In this document: one piece after another, positions 1-8,831 of the stretch
How the letters are laid out: each line of letters opens with the position of its first letter
Position numbering within the stretch: position 1 is the first letter of the stretch
NCBI GenBank assembly: GCA_963720475.1
Contig: OY970394.1
Location: 434,001 to 498,000, forward strand
Direction of reading: 5' to 3'
Source of the DNA: G963720475 sp963720475
Lineage (GTDB): Bacteria > Actinomycetota > Thermoleophilia > Solirubrobacterales > Thermoleophilaceae
Length of the DNA stretch: 64,000 nucleotides
Notes under the pieces: generated by a model
Told to the model about the DNA's origin: nothing
Databases searched by the model: none
The model's input: the letters and a program-made list of their open reading frames with translations, nothing else
Translations under genes and position numbers: made by a program

Positions 1-1260
1 GAAGATTGCCAGGTGGACGAGGCCGGCGCCGAAACCGAGCACTGCCCCGTGTGCGTAGAGCATCCACTCGTCCTCCTTGATCGCCGAGCGGAGCATCTCG
101 ACGAAGTCGGAGTAGGGCATCACCTTCATCCGGTCGTGCAGCAGGGCCTTCACCTTCGCGGCCTGGCGCTCGTTGAACTCGGGCTCGCTCAGCGGGACGA
201 GCGTGTAGTCCACGGCCTCGACGGCAACCGCATCGCGGATCCGGTCGTACTCGCGCGCCCCGACGGCGACACGCACCGCCGAGCGCGCAGGCGTCGCGCG
301 GTCGACCGCCGGCTCCATCGCGGTCTCGATCATCTGGCGGGTGCGGTCGGCGCGGGGGCTGTCGAGCAGGAACTCGCCCATGTTCCCGATCGTCACCACG
401 TCGTTGGCGATGATCCCGGCGTAGACCTCGGCAACCTCCTGCTGGCGCCGAAGGAAGAGGCCGTGCATCTTGATCGGCCCCCACTTCGTCGGCTCGACCG
501 GCTCGAAGATCAGCTTCATCCCGAGCAGGTTCGTGACCCAGCCGACGACGACGCCGCAGATCGGGAGGACCCACCAGACCGGGAACAATTCCGTGATGAA
601 CACGACGGGGATGCCGAGCACGAACCCGAAGAGGAAGCCGAAATTGATCATCAGGCGCAGCTCCTTCTTGCCGACGTCGAGGAAGATGCGGTTGACGAGC
701 TCGGGTTTGCGCTCGAGGTGGGCGATCGTCATCAGCTTGATGTCGAGCAGCTGATCGATGTTGTTGCCGATCTCGTCCGTGACCTCGCGGACGATCGTCG
801 GCAGCTCCGCCTCGACGCGGTCGTGGACGGACTGGCGAACGCGTGGCGGCAGGTCGTTCCAGAGCCCCGGGTGCTCGCGCTCCATGATCCGCTCGACCAT
901 CTCGTAGATGTCGCCCTGCGTTGTCGCGAGGATGTGCTCGGCGATCTTGTCCGGCTCGATCTGCTCGTAGAAGTCGCCGGGGTTGCCGAGCTTGGCGATC
1001 CCCTTGTCGACGGCGATCGAACCCATCTTCGACGCGCGGTTCGGGATGATGCCCTGCCAGCCGATTCCTCCGTGCATGATCCCCGGCACCTCTTGCAGCT
1101 TGCGAGGAAGCAGGGTCGCGAGCTTTGACAACCCCGGCACGATGAAGCCGTGGAAGCGCAGCGGATGGAACAGCATCCATACGCCCGTCCAGTTGATGAT
1201 GTAGCCGATGACCCCGGTGAACACCGGAATCGAGATCATCGCGATGGTGTGACTGTCCAA
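1..1260 (-). CDS. DUF445 family membrane protein (3' end beyond window)
   Basis: An open frame of 420 codons on the minus strand runs without a stop off the left edge, so the C-terminus is missing. The proposed start is TTG at 1260, preceded by an AGGGAGG Shine-Dalgarno sequence about 10 bases upstream; ATG at 1239 is the in-frame alternative. A membrane segment lies at about residues 5-30, a long charged helical region follows, and a second hydrophobic block lies at about 205-250, where GVVVGWVTNLLGMKLIFEP resembles the conserved core of DUF445/YheB-like proteins. Function is unknown; the family is membrane-anchored. It is divergent from the carotenoid oxygenase gene. Confidence 0.85.
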   Translation of the reverse strand, partial: MDSHTIAMISIPVFTGVIGYIINWTGVWMLFHPLRFHGFIVPGLSKLATLLPRKLQEVPGIMHGGIGWQGIIPNRASKMGSIAVDKGIAKLGNPGDFYEQIEPDKIAEHILATTQGDIYEMVERIMEREHPGLWNDLPPRVRQSVHDRVEAELPTIVREVTDEIGNNIDQLLDIKLMTIAHLERKPELVNRIFLDVGKKELRLMINFGFLFGFVLGIPVVFITELFPVWWVLPICGVVVGWVTNLLGMKLIFEPVEPTKWGPIKMHGLFLRRQQEVAEVYAGIIANDVVTIGNMGEFLLDSPRADRTRQMIETAMEPAVDRATPARSAVRVAVGAREYDRIRDAVAVEAVDYTLVPLSEPEFNERQAAKVKALLHDRMKVMPYSDFVEMLRSAIKEDEWMLYAHGAVLGFGAGLVHLAIF

Positions 1261-1313
1261 GCGGGCGCGCCTCCCTGAGCGGCTGGCTGCTGACGTAGTA
1301 TCTATGAGCGCTC

Positions 1314-2756
1314 GTGAGCCTGCATCTCGATCCTGCGCCGCGCACGCTCGCGTCGAATCCCTACCTCGACGGCGGCTACGCCCCGACGGCCGAGGAAACG
1401 ACCGAGCTCGACCTCGAAGTGAGCGAGGGAGCGATCCCGGACGACCTCAACGGCGTCTACGTGCGAAACGGGCCGAACCCGCAGCACCAGCCGGTCGGCC
1501 GCTACCACTGGTTCGACGGCGACGGGATGGTGCACGCCGTCCATTTCGCCGACGGCCGCGCCGCGTACCGCAACCGCTTCATCCGCACCGACGGGTACCA
1601 GCGCGAGCGCGAGGCCGGCGGAGCGCTGTGGAAGGGAATCATCGAGCCGTTCGCCGACAACCCGCCCGGCGAGCCCGAGAAGGACACGGCCAACACCGAC
1701 GTCGTGCTCCACGGCGACCGGCTGTTGGCGCTCTGGTACCGCGCCGGGACGCCGTACGCGCTCGATCCGGTGACGCTCGAGACGCTCGGCGCCGAGGACT
1801 TCGGCGGCACCCTCCGATGCGAGGTGTCCGCCCACGCGAAGGTCGACGAGGCAACCGGCGAGCTGATGTTCTTCGACTACGGGGTCAAGCCGCCGTACAT
1901 GCGCTACGGGGTCGTGAACGGCGACGGCACGGTCAAGCACTTTGTCCCGATCGACCTGCCGGGTCCGCGGCTGCCACACGACATGGCGATCACCGAGCGC
2001 CACTCGATCCTAATGGACCTACCGCTGTTCAATGATCCCGAGGCGGCGAAGCGGGGCCGGTTCAAGCTCTTCTTCGACCGCTCGATCCCGACGCGCTTCG
2101 GCGTGATCCCGCGATACGGCTCGGCCGAGGAGGTGCGCTGGTTCGAGGCGGCGCCGTGCTTCATCTACCACTCGATCAACGCGTGGGAGGACGGCGACGA
2201 GATCGTGATGGACGTCTGTCGCGTGAAGAAGCCCGAGCCCGCGGCCGACGCCGAGGGACCTTTGGCGCAGATGCTCAACTACCTGCGCCTGGACGCGCAC
2301 GTCCACCGCTACCGCTTCGACCTCTCGACCGGCCGCACGCGCGAGGAGGTCGTCGACGACGACAACAGCGAGTTCCCGTCGATCAACGCGGGGATGACCG
2401 GCCGCCGCTCGCGCTACGCGTACAACATGCACATCTCGCCGGAGAAGACGCTGCTGTTCGACGGGTTGATGAAGTACGACCTCGAGCGCGGCACGTCCGA
2501 GACGCATTGGTTCGGCGACGGCCAGTGGGGCTCGGAGGCGCCGTTCGCGCCACGGCCCGGGGCGATCGCCGAAGACGACGGCTACCTCGTCTCCTACGTC
2601 TACGACGAACGCGAGGAGCGCTCAGTTGTCGTCGTGCTGGACGCCGCGGACCTCGGCGCCGGGCCGGTCTGCCGGGTGAGGTTGCCCGTTCGCGTCCCGC
2701 TCGGCTTCCATGCGACCTGGGTGCCGGGCGAGCGGCTGCCGGGCGGAACAGCCTGA
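1314..2756 (+). CDS. Carotenoid oxygenase (RPE65/CCD family)
   Basis: This 480-residue protein is the normal length for carotenoid cleavage dioxygenases, non-haem iron enzymes that cleave a polyene double bond. The N-terminal family signature VYVRNGPNPQ is present at about 48-57, followed by YHWFDGDGMVH. All four iron-binding histidines of the family can be placed: H174 (SAHAK), H222 (LPHDM), H286 (IYHSIN) and H466 (GFHATW). The GTG start at 1314 fits the N-terminus of the family. Its stop overlaps the likely start of a glycosyltransferase, suggesting co-transcription. The substrate cannot be told from sequence: apocarotenoid or stilbene cleavage are both possible. Confidence 0.93.
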   Translation: MSLHLDPAPRTLASNPYLDGGYAPTAEETTELDLEVSEGAIPDDLNGVYVRNGPNPQHQPVGRYHWFDGDGMVHAVHFADGRAAYRNRFIRTDGYQREREAGGALWKGIIEPFADNPPGEPEKDTANTDVVLHGDRLLALWYRAGTPYALDPVTLETLGAEDFGGTLRCEVSAHAKVDEATGELMFFDYGVKPPYMRYGVVNGDGTVKHFVPIDLPGPRLPHDMAITERHSILMDLPLFNDPEAAKRGRFKLFFDRSIPTRFGVIPRYGSAEEVRWFEAAPCFIYHSINAWEDGDEIVMDVCRVKKPEPAADAEGPLAQMLNYLRLDAHVHRYRFDLSTGRTREEVVDDDNSEFPSINAGMTGRRSRYAYNMHISPEKTLLFDGLMKYDLERGTSETHWFGDGQWGSEAPFAPRPGAIAEDDGYLVSYVYDEREERSVVVVLDAADLGAGPVCRVRLPVRVPLGFHATWVPGERLPGGTA

Positions 2757-3853
2757 GCGGGCGCGGCCCCCGCGTACTGATCCTCTCCGCGTCGATCGGG
2801 GAGGGACACGATCTCCCGGCGCGTGTTCTGGCAGACGAGATCGCCGTCGAGGCGCCCGACGTGGCGACCGAGGTCGTCGACAGCCTCGCCATCATGGGCT
2901 GGCCGCTCAACACGGTGATCGTGAGGGGCTCGCCGTTCCACTCGAAGTGGGGCAACCGCATCTTCGACGTCGAGTACTGGCTACTGATGCATTTCCCGCC
3001 GACGCGCTGGCTGGCGGGCTCACTGCTCTCCGCGATCAGCGGACGGCGACTGATGCGGCTGATCGAGGCCGAGCGGCCGGACGTGATCGTCTCCACCTAT
3101 CCCGCGGCCACCGACGTGCTCGGGCGGCTGCGGCAGCGCGGGCGATTGTCGGCGCCGGTCGTCTCGGCGATCACGGACCTCGCGGCGCTGCGCTTCTGGT
3201 CACACCCCGGCGTCGACCTCCACCTCGTCACCCACCCCGAGTCGGTCGAAGAGGTTCGCTCGATCGCGGGAAGCGACACACGCGTGGTCCCGGCGCGCGG
3301 GCTCAACTCGCCCGACTTCCTCGTCCCGCGGGATCAGGCCGACGCGCGGCAGGCATTGGACCTGCCGGCTTCGGGACGCGTCGTCGTGGTTTCCGGGGGC
3401 GGCTGGGCCGTCGGCGATCTGGGCGGGGCGGTGGAAGCGGCCCTCGTGCACGAGGAGGTGTTCGTCGTCGCTGCCTGCGGGCGCAACGAGGAGGTGCGCT
3501 CGGAGCTCGAGCATGCGTTCGCCGGCGAGCCGCGCGTGCGGGCGATCGGCTTCACCGACCAGATGAGCGACCTGCTCGCGGCCGCCGATGTGCTCATCCA
3601 CTCGACCGCCGGGCTGACGGTGCTCGAGGCGCACGTGCGCGGCTGCCGGGTCGTTTCCTACGGCTGGGGCCGGGCGCACATCCGCGCCAACAATCGCGCA
3701 TTCGAGCGTTTCGGCCTGGCCGAGGTCGCGACCGACCGCGATGAGCTCGCGGCCGCTTTGGGGCGTGCGCTCGAGCACCCGGGTGAGCCCGACCTCTCCT
3801 TCGCGGAGCTGCCGTCAGCGGCCGGGCTCGTGCTCGGGCTCGCCGCCCGCTGA
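2753..3853 (+). CDS. MGDG-synthase/UgtP-like glycosyltransferase
   Basis: The frame encodes about 366 residues beginning near RVLILSASIGEGHD, the typical N-terminus of the monogalactosyl/processive diacylglycerol glycosyltransferase group (GT28-like, GT-B fold). A sugar-nucleotide half is visible in VVVSGGGWAVGDLGG and IHSTAGLTVLEA. The likely product is a membrane glycolipid or a glycosylated carotenoid-type lipid; the acceptor is unknown. No ATG, GTG or TTG lies in frame near the N-terminus. The best candidate is CTG at 2753, which overlaps the preceding TGA as CTGA. The 3' end overlaps the convergent transporter gene by 39 bases. Confidence 0.8.
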   Translation: MSGRGPRVLILSASIGEGHDLPARVLADEIAVEAPDVATEVVDSLAIMGWPLNTVIVRGSPFHSKWGNRIFDVEYWLLMHFPPTRWLAGSLLSAISGRRLMRLIEAERPDVIVSTYPAATDVLGRLRQRGRLSAPVVSAITDLAALRFWSHPGVDLHLVTHPESVEEVRSIAGSDTRVVPARGLNSPDFLVPRDQADARQALDLPASGRVVVVSGGGWAVGDLGGAVEAALVHEEVFVVAACGRNEEVRSELEHAFAGEPRVRAIGFTDQMSDLLAAADVLIHSTAGLTVLEAHVRGCRVVSYGWGRAHIRANNRAFERFGLAEVATDRDELAAALGRALEHPGEPDLSFAELPSAAGLVLGLAAR

Positions 3854-4717
3854 TTTGAGCACCGAGTCCACCGCGCGCGCGCTCGCGAGCACGACGGTGC
3901 TGACGATGACGAGCGCGAGCGAACCGACGATCACCGCCCCGCCGAGCGGCGTGTCACCCCAGTCCTCGCCGACGAGGATCGGCGCCAGGATCACCGGAAC
4001 GATGGTCTGCAGCACGAGGATCACCGGCGCGACTCGCGCGATCGGGAGGCGCTGGAGGGCCGATGTCTCGCTCGTCAGGCCGACGAGCACCGCGAGCCCG
4101 GCGCCCGCGCCAAAGGCGGCGGCGGCGAGCAGCGCGCCGTCGGCCAGTTCGTCCGAGACGAGCTTTGCGGCGAACGCCGCCCACGCGTCACCCGCGCCCG
4201 CGCTCGCCACGAGCAGCACTCCGCTCACCCCGAGCAACGGCTTGAGTCCGTAAGGGAGCAGCGTGACCACGCCGAGCGCCGCGAGGACGATCGCGAGCTC
4301 GAGCCCGCCCGCGGTGGACTCCGTGTGTTCCGGCGCCGCGAGGGCGATCCCGACGACGCCCACGATGATCGCCGCGGCGGCGGCGATCTGCGCGCGCGTC
4401 ACCGGCTCGCCGAGGATCCGGTGCCCGAGGTAGAGCAGCAGGACGAGACCGCTCGCGATCACGGGCTGGACCAATGTCAGCGGAGCGAGGCCGAGGGCGA
4501 CCACCTGTAGGCCCCAGCCGAAGGCCCCGAGGAGGATCGCGAACAGCCAGCGGGGCCGGCGGACCAGCCGCAACAGGAGCGCGGCGCGCATCGCCTGCTC
4601 GCGCGGCGCGGCACGGGCCTCGAGCGCCTGGAGCACGTACGAGAACTCGAAGCTCGCGGCCGCCGCGAGCGCCACCGCCAGACCGAGCCACAGTTCGAGG
4701 TCGTTCACTGGCACCAT
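3815..4717 (-). CDS. DMT/EamA-like membrane transporter
   Basis: A 300-residue protein made almost entirely of hydrophobic helices (about nine to ten), with two similar halves as in the drug/metabolite transporter superfamily. The segment around LAPLTLVQPVIASGLVLLLY resembles the EamA repeat. ATG at 4717 is preceded by GAGGGG. The gene starts only six bases from the divergent polysaccharide deacetylase and overlaps the glycosyltransferase gene tail to tail. The substrate is unknown. A second, unrelated EamA protein lies at 56605-57450. Confidence 0.75.
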   Translation of the reverse strand: MVPVNDLELWLGLAVALAAAASFEFSYVLQALEARAAPREQAMRAALLLRLVRRPRWLFAILLGAFGWGLQVVALGLAPLTLVQPVIASGLVLLLYLGHRILGEPVTRAQIAAAAAIIVGVVGIALAAPEHTESTAGGLELAIVLAALGVVTLLPYGLKPLLGVSGVLLVASAGAGDAWAAFAAKLVSDELADGALLAAAAFGAGAGLAVLVGLTSETSALQRLPIARVAPVILVLQTIVPVILAPILVGEDWGDTPLGGAVIVGSLALVIVSTVVLASARAVDSVLKSAGGEPEHEPGR

Positions 4718-4723
4718 CCCCTC

Positions 4724-5422
4724 ATGCGCGCGCTACCTCTCGCGGCCGTCGCCGGCGCGGCGGGCTGGAGCCTGCCGGCGCTCGCCCCGCTGGTGCCGGC
4801 CGTGGCGGAGGCGATCGGGGTGCGGCGAACGCTCGGAGATGCCGCCTCCGATGGCGAGGTCGCCCTGACCTTCGACGACGGGCCGCACCCCGAGGGCACG
4901 CCGGCGGTCCTGGAGAAGCTCGCTTCCGCGCGCGCCCGCGCGACTTTCTTCGTCGTCGCCGAACAGGTCGCCCGCCGGCCGGAGCTGGTCGGCGAGATCG
5001 CGGCAGCGGGCCACAGCGTCGCGGTTCATGGCGAGCGTCACCGTAACCTGCTGCGCGTCGCGCCCCGGACGTTCGCCGCCGAGCTCGACCGCGCGAGCGA
5101 GGCGATCACGGACGCCGCCGGGCGCGAGCCGACCCACTACCGCCCGCCTTACGGGATCTTCAGCTGGCCGGCGCTGCGGATCGTGCGCGAGCGGGGCCTC
5201 GAGCCGCTGCTCTGGTCGCGTTGGGGACACGACTGGCGCGGCGGGCGGGCGCCGGAGAAGATCGCCGACGAGGTGACCGGGGACCTCGCGGCGGGTGACG
5301 TCCTGCTGCTCCACGACGCCGACTTCTACAGCGCCGGCGGCAGCTGGCGCGGGACGGTCGCCGCGCTTCCGCGCGTGCTCGAGGAGATTGAGCGGCGCGG
5401 ACTGCGAAGCGTGGCGCTCTAG
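4724..5422 (+). CDS. Polysaccharide deacetylase (NodB domain)
   Basis: A 232-residue carbohydrate esterase family 4 protein. Motif 1 is TFDDGPH at 49-55 with the catalytic Asp pair; the metal-binding histidines are in HGERH at 102-106; motif 3 is RPPYG near 140, and LLLHD near 207 carries the late His. An N-terminal hydrophobic stretch (residues 3-30) is either a signal peptide or an anchor, placing the enzyme at or outside the membrane, where it would de-N-acetylate peptidoglycan or another N-acetylated glycan. ATG at 4724 is the only sensible start. Confidence 0.9.
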   Translation: MRALPLAAVAGAAGWSLPALAPLVPAVAEAIGVRRTLGDAASDGEVALTFDDGPHPEGTPAVLEKLASARARATFFVVAEQVARRPELVGEIAAAGHSVAVHGERHRNLLRVAPRTFAAELDRASEAITDAAGREPTHYRPPYGIFSWPALRIVRERGLEPLLWSRWGHDWRGGRAPEKIADEVTGDLAAGDVLLLHDADFYSAGGSWRGTVAALPRVLEEIERRGLRSVAL

Positions 5423-5426
5423 GCCC

Positions 5427-6824
5427 TTAGCCGCGCCAGTCCGGCGCGCGCTCGCGCACGCCGCCGCGCAGCAGCCAGCGAACGGCGGCGGCGGTGATCG
5501 CGCCGAACAGCCCGCCGACGACGCTCAGGATCAGCGCCGTGATCCGGGGGTTGTCGAGGTGCAGCGGCCCGTTCTGCCACTGCACGAGCGCGGCGACGAA
5601 CAGGCCGACGCCGACCCAGGCCCAGCGCGTGGCGGTCGATCCGCGGGTGCGCGACCCGTCAGGCATCAGGGCCGAGTAGAGGATGATCCCGACGAGGCTC
5701 ATGATCCCGACGGTCTCGAGGTCGTCGCGGCCGGCGCCCGCGCGATCGAGTGCGAGCAGCAGGGGGATCAGCAGAACGGCACACGGGATGACGGCGACCA
5801 CACCGGCCCGGTCGGCGAGCGTGCCGAGGACGGCCCCGAGACGCGACCGGCGGCTGAGCTGCTTGCGGGTCTCGGCTGCGGCGGGGACGAGTGCCGTCTC
5901 GGCCTCGGCCTCCTCGCGTTTGGCCTCGTCGTCGCGGTGCCACGCGACGTAGCGGCGGACGCCCTCGTCGAATCTCGTCGCGGCGGTCCAGCCAAGCTCG
6001 GCCTCGGCGCGCTTGCCGCACACCTCGACGCCCTTGAAGTCGGCGCTGCGGCCGGGGGTGTCCACCAGCTCGGCGTTGCCGACCGTCTCGATCACGGTCT
6101 CGGCGACCTCCCGGATCGAGACGTCCACGTCGGAAACGAGGTTGTAGATCCGGTTCGCCGCGACGTCGTCGAAGCTGCGCGCGACCCCCTCGGCGAGGTC
6201 CTCGACGTAGACGAAGCGGCGCGTCTGCTTACCGCCGCCTGCGATCGTCAGCGGCTCACCGCAAATCGCCTTGTTGACGAACACCGGCACGACCGCGGCC
6301 GGCCGGGCGCGCGGGCCGTAGGGGATCCCGAAGCGCAGGATCGTCCACTCGAGGTCGTAGAGCTCACCGTAGGAGCGGCAGTACATCTCGCCCGCCAGCT
6401 TGGTCGCCGTGTAGAGATGGCTCGGCAGCGCGAGCGCCGTGTCTTCGTCGGCGGTCTCGGCCTCGACGTCCGAGTAGACCCAGATCGTCGACGCATACAC
6501 CACGCGCTTGACGTCGAGCTCACGCGCCGCCTCGAGCACGTTCACGGTCCCGCGCGAGTTGAGCGCCTCGGCGTCGGCGGGCTCCGCCTCGACCTCGTTG
6601 ACGTCGGCCGCAGCGGCGAGGTGGGCGACGGCATCGCAGCCCTCCATCGCCCGGCGCACGTCGCCGGCGTCGAGCAGGTCGCCGATGAAGGTGTCGAAGT
6701 GTCCCGGCTCGTGGTGCGGCGACTCGCGCAGGTCGAAGATGCGGACCTCGTGCCCAGCCGCCTCGAGGCGGTCGGCGACGTGCGAGCCGATGAAGCCGGC
6801 GCCCCCGGTCACGAGAATCTTCAT
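5427..6824 (-). CDS. NAD-dependent epimerase with C-terminal membrane domain
   Basis: Residues 1 to about 315 form an extended short-chain dehydrogenase: TGGAGFIGSH at 6-15 binds NAD, Y138 and K142 (YTATK) are the catalytic pair, and RFGIPYGPRA follows. About 150 further residues carry four predicted membrane helices, unusual for this family. The start ATG at 6824 overlaps the stop of the upstream aminotransferase gene (ATGA) and has a GGAGG seven bases upstream, so the two are translationally coupled. Together they look like a nucleotide-sugar modification pair, with the epimerase tethered to the membrane. Substrate unknown. Confidence 0.9.
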   Translation of the reverse strand: MKILVTGGAGFIGSHVADRLEAAGHEVRIFDLRESPHHEPGHFDTFIGDLLDAGDVRRAMEGCDAVAHLAAAADVNEVEAEPADAEALNSRGTVNVLEAARELDVKRVVYASTIWVYSDVEAETADEDTALALPSHLYTATKLAGEMYCRSYGELYDLEWTILRFGIPYGPRARPAAVVPVFVNKAICGEPLTIAGGGKQTRRFVYVEDLAEGVARSFDDVAANRIYNLVSDVDVSIREVAETVIETVGNAELVDTPGRSADFKGVEVCGKRAEAELGWTAATRFDEGVRRYVAWHRDDEAKREEAEAETALVPAAAETRKQLSRRSRLGAVLGTLADRAGVVAVIPCAVLLIPLLLALDRAGAGRDDLETVGIMSLVGIILYSALMPDGSRTRGSTATRWAWVGVGLFVAALVQWQNGPLHLDNPRITALILSVVGGLFGAITAAAVRWLLRGGVRERAPDWRG

Positions 6825-7831
6825 GCGCCGGCCTCCGGGCGGTAGTACAGCGGCACGCACCAGTGGTTCTCGGCGACCCAGTCCGTGTTCGGCAACTCGA
6901 TGTCGTGGTTCATGATCCGGTGGCAGGGCTGATCGTAGACCTTGCCTGTTGAACGTTCTATCGGCTCGAACACGATGTACTTGTAGAGGCCGGACACCAT
7001 CCCGTCCGGCAGCTCGACCCGGTTCGGGTGATTGTCGTCGAGGTGCGTGCGCGCGTAATCGTTCTTCCAGGCGACGATCTCGCCGAGGCGCTCGGCGCCC
7101 ACTAGCGCGAGCGCGGCGGTGAATTCGCTCATCCGTAGCCCGAGGCCCTCGACCCCGTAGTCGGGCTTGCCGTAGTTGCGGAAGTTGCGCGCGTGGTCGG
7201 CGATCTCCGGGCGGCTCGTGACGAGCGCGCCGCCCTCGCCGCTCGAGATCGTCTTGGTCGCGTAGAACGAGTAGACGCCCGCGTCGCCGAACCCGCCCGG
7301 CTTTCGCTCATCCCAGCTCGCGCCGTGGGCGTGGGCGCAGTCCTCGATCAGGAAGATGTCGTGTTCGCGGCAGTAGGCGGCGATCCGCTCAGCGTCGAAG
7401 GCGATGTGCCCGCCGATGTGGACGAGGAAGCAGGCCTTCGGCTTGTGGATCTCGGCCTGGCGCTCGAAGTGCTCGAACGACATGCAGAGGTCCTCGCGGC
7501 TGCAGTCCACGAACACCGGCTCTCCCCCCGACCGGATCACGGCAAGCGGGGTCGCCATGAACGTGTTCGAGGGGCACAGCACCTTCTCGCCCGCGACGCC
7601 GGCGAAGTCGAGCGCGGCGAGCGCGCCGCCGCTCCAGCTCCCCGTCGCGACGGCGGTCAGTCCTGTCTCGAGCTCCCAAGCGCCCTCGAAGCGCTCCACG
7701 AGCTCGCCCTCCGACCACTGGTTCGAGTCGAGGATCTCGTCCCACAGCTCGTGCAGGCGCGCACGGTCGCGATGGTCGAAACCGATCGCGAAGGCAGAGG
7801 CGTCGAGCGTAGCGGTGGGAGATCCGGGCAT
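6821..7831 (-). CDS. DegT/DnrJ/EryC1 family PLP aminotransferase
   Basis: A sugar aminotransferase of fold type I. From ATG 7831 it has 336 residues; the PLP-binding lysine is K193 in FYATKTISSGEGG, and the cofactor Asp is D164 in IEDCAHAHG. The family aminates keto-sugars bound to nucleotides. It is the first gene of a coupled pair with the epimerase at 5427-6824, which supports nucleotide-sugar biosynthesis. The start is uncertain: TTG at 7873 would add 14 residues, and neither start has a clear ribosome binding site. Confidence 0.9.
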   Translation of the reverse strand: MPGSPTATLDASAFAIGFDHRDRARLHELWDEILDSNQWSEGELVERFEGAWELETGLTAVATGSWSGGALAALDFAGVAGEKVLCPSNTFMATPLAVIRSGGEPVFVDCSREDLCMSFEHFERQAEIHKPKACFLVHIGGHIAFDAERIAAYCREHDIFLIEDCAHAHGASWDERKPGGFGDAGVYSFYATKTISSGEGGALVTSRPEIADHARNFRNYGKPDYGVEGLGLRMSEFTAALALVGAERLGEIVAWKNDYARTHLDDNHPNRVELPDGMVSGLYKYIVFEPIERSTGKVYDQPCHRIMNHDIELPNTDWVAENHWCVPLYYRPEAGA

Positions 7832-7925
7832 GCGGGAGGGCAGGCGCAGCTGGGCGGGACGGCGATCCGGCAACAGCGTAGCGAGTCCCGCTGACGCAGG
7901 GATTACGTCCGCGAGGGCCCGAAGG

Positions 7926-8765
7926 TTACTCGGGCCATCCCTCTACGAAGAGGTCCAAAGCCAGTTCTCCACCCTGCTTTGCGGCGTACTGGTCGAGGTC
8001 GGTGACCCCGGCCTCGGCGAGCACCTCGTCGTCCATGAAGGTGTTCCCTGCGCATTGCGCCGGATCGCGGCCGAGGATCTCGTGGGCCGCGTCGGCGACG
8101 ATCTCCGGCGTGCGCGCCGCAGCCATCGCCGCGTCGCCTCCGAGCAGGTTCTGGACCGCAGCAGTGGCGATCAGGGTGCGCGGCCAGAGGCAGTTCGCTC
8201 CGATCGAGTGCTCCTTCTCGTCCGCAGCGACGCCCAGCGTGAGCATCGTCATCCCCATCTTCGAGAGCGTGTAGGCGGAGTGGCCGTTGAGCCAGCGCGG
8301 GTCGGCGCTGAGGGGCGGCGAGAGGGTGAGCACATGGGCGTGGTCGGATGCACGCAGGTGCTCGAGGCACGCACGCGTGACGACGAACGTCCCGCGCGCG
8401 TTGATCGTCTGCATCAGGTCGTAGCGCTTGGGCTCGAGCGCGGCCATCGGCGCGAGGTTGATCGCGCTCGCGTTGTTCACGACGATGTCGATTCCCCCGA
8501 AACGCTCGCCCGTTTCGGCAACGGCTTGCAGGACCTGCTGCTCGTCGCGAACGTCGCCGACGATCGGCAGCGCCTTGCCGCCGGCCTGCTCGATCTCCTC
8601 CGCAGCGGTGTGGACCGTCCCCGGGAGCTTCGGGTGGGGTTCAGAGGTCTTCGCCATCAGCGCGACGTTTACGCCGTCCTGCGCGAGCCGAACCGCGATC
8701 GCCAGCCCGATCCCCCGGCTCCCCCCGGACATGAAGACCGTCTTTCCTGCCAGCGCCTCGGCCAT
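7926..8765 (-). CDS. SDR oxidoreductase, HSDL2-like
   Basis: A 279-residue classical short-chain dehydrogenase: cofactor loop GGSRGIG at 14-20, NNAS at 97-100, and catalytic Y165 and K169 in YTLSK. The C-terminal part (NCLWPRTLIATAAVQNLLGG) resembles hydroxysteroid dehydrogenase-like protein 2, whose relatives act on fatty acyl or steroid-like substrates; the actual substrate is unknown. ATG at 8765 sits six bases downstream of a TAGGGT box with no Shine-Dalgarno sequence, suggesting a leaderless mRNA. Confidence 0.88.
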   Translation of the reverse strand: MAEALAGKTVFMSGGSRGIGLAIAVRLAQDGVNVALMAKTSEPHPKLPGTVHTAAEEIEQAGGKALPIVGDVRDEQQVLQAVAETGERFGGIDIVVNNASAINLAPMAALEPKRYDLMQTINARGTFVVTRACLEHLRASDHAHVLTLSPPLSADPRWLNGHSAYTLSKMGMTMLTLGVAADEKEHSIGANCLWPRTLIATAAVQNLLGGDAAMAAARTPEIVADAAHEILGRDPAQCAGNTFMDDEVLAEAGVTDLDQYAAKQGGELALDLFVEGWPE

Positions 8766-8771
8766 TCCCGC

Positions 8772-8777
8772 ACCCTA
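8772..8777 (-). promoter_or_regulatory. Putative -10 box (TAGGGT) of the SDR gene
   Basis: TAGGGT on the minus strand ends six bases before the ATG of the SDR gene, placing the transcription start at or next to the start codon. There is no recognisable -35 box. Confidence 0.5.
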
Positions 8778-8794
8778 CCCGGCCCCTCTCGAAC

Positions 8795-8827
8795 GGGGGT
8801 GAAAACCAACTCGTGGTGCGTCTTATG
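8795..8827 (+). promoter_or_regulatory. Upstream element shared by the two DUF559 genes (copy 1)
   Basis: GGGGGTGAAAAC, a 16-base gap, then TTATG. The same element with identical spacing lies before the second DUF559 gene (47807-47839). The GAAAAC/GGAAAC part resembles an ECF-type -35 region and the TTATG part a -10 region, but no sigma factor is assigned. Confidence 0.45.
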
Positions 8828-8831
8828 CGGT

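Noticed and set aside
13..1128. A long open frame on the plus strand at the left end
   Set aside because: It is the mirror of the DUF445 gene on the minus strand; composition is Arg/Asp/His-rich as in anti-sense frames and no family is recognisable.
1304..2035. A plus-strand frame starting ATG at 1304
   Set aside because: It overlaps the carotenoid oxygenase in another frame and is Arg/Pro-rich with no family features.
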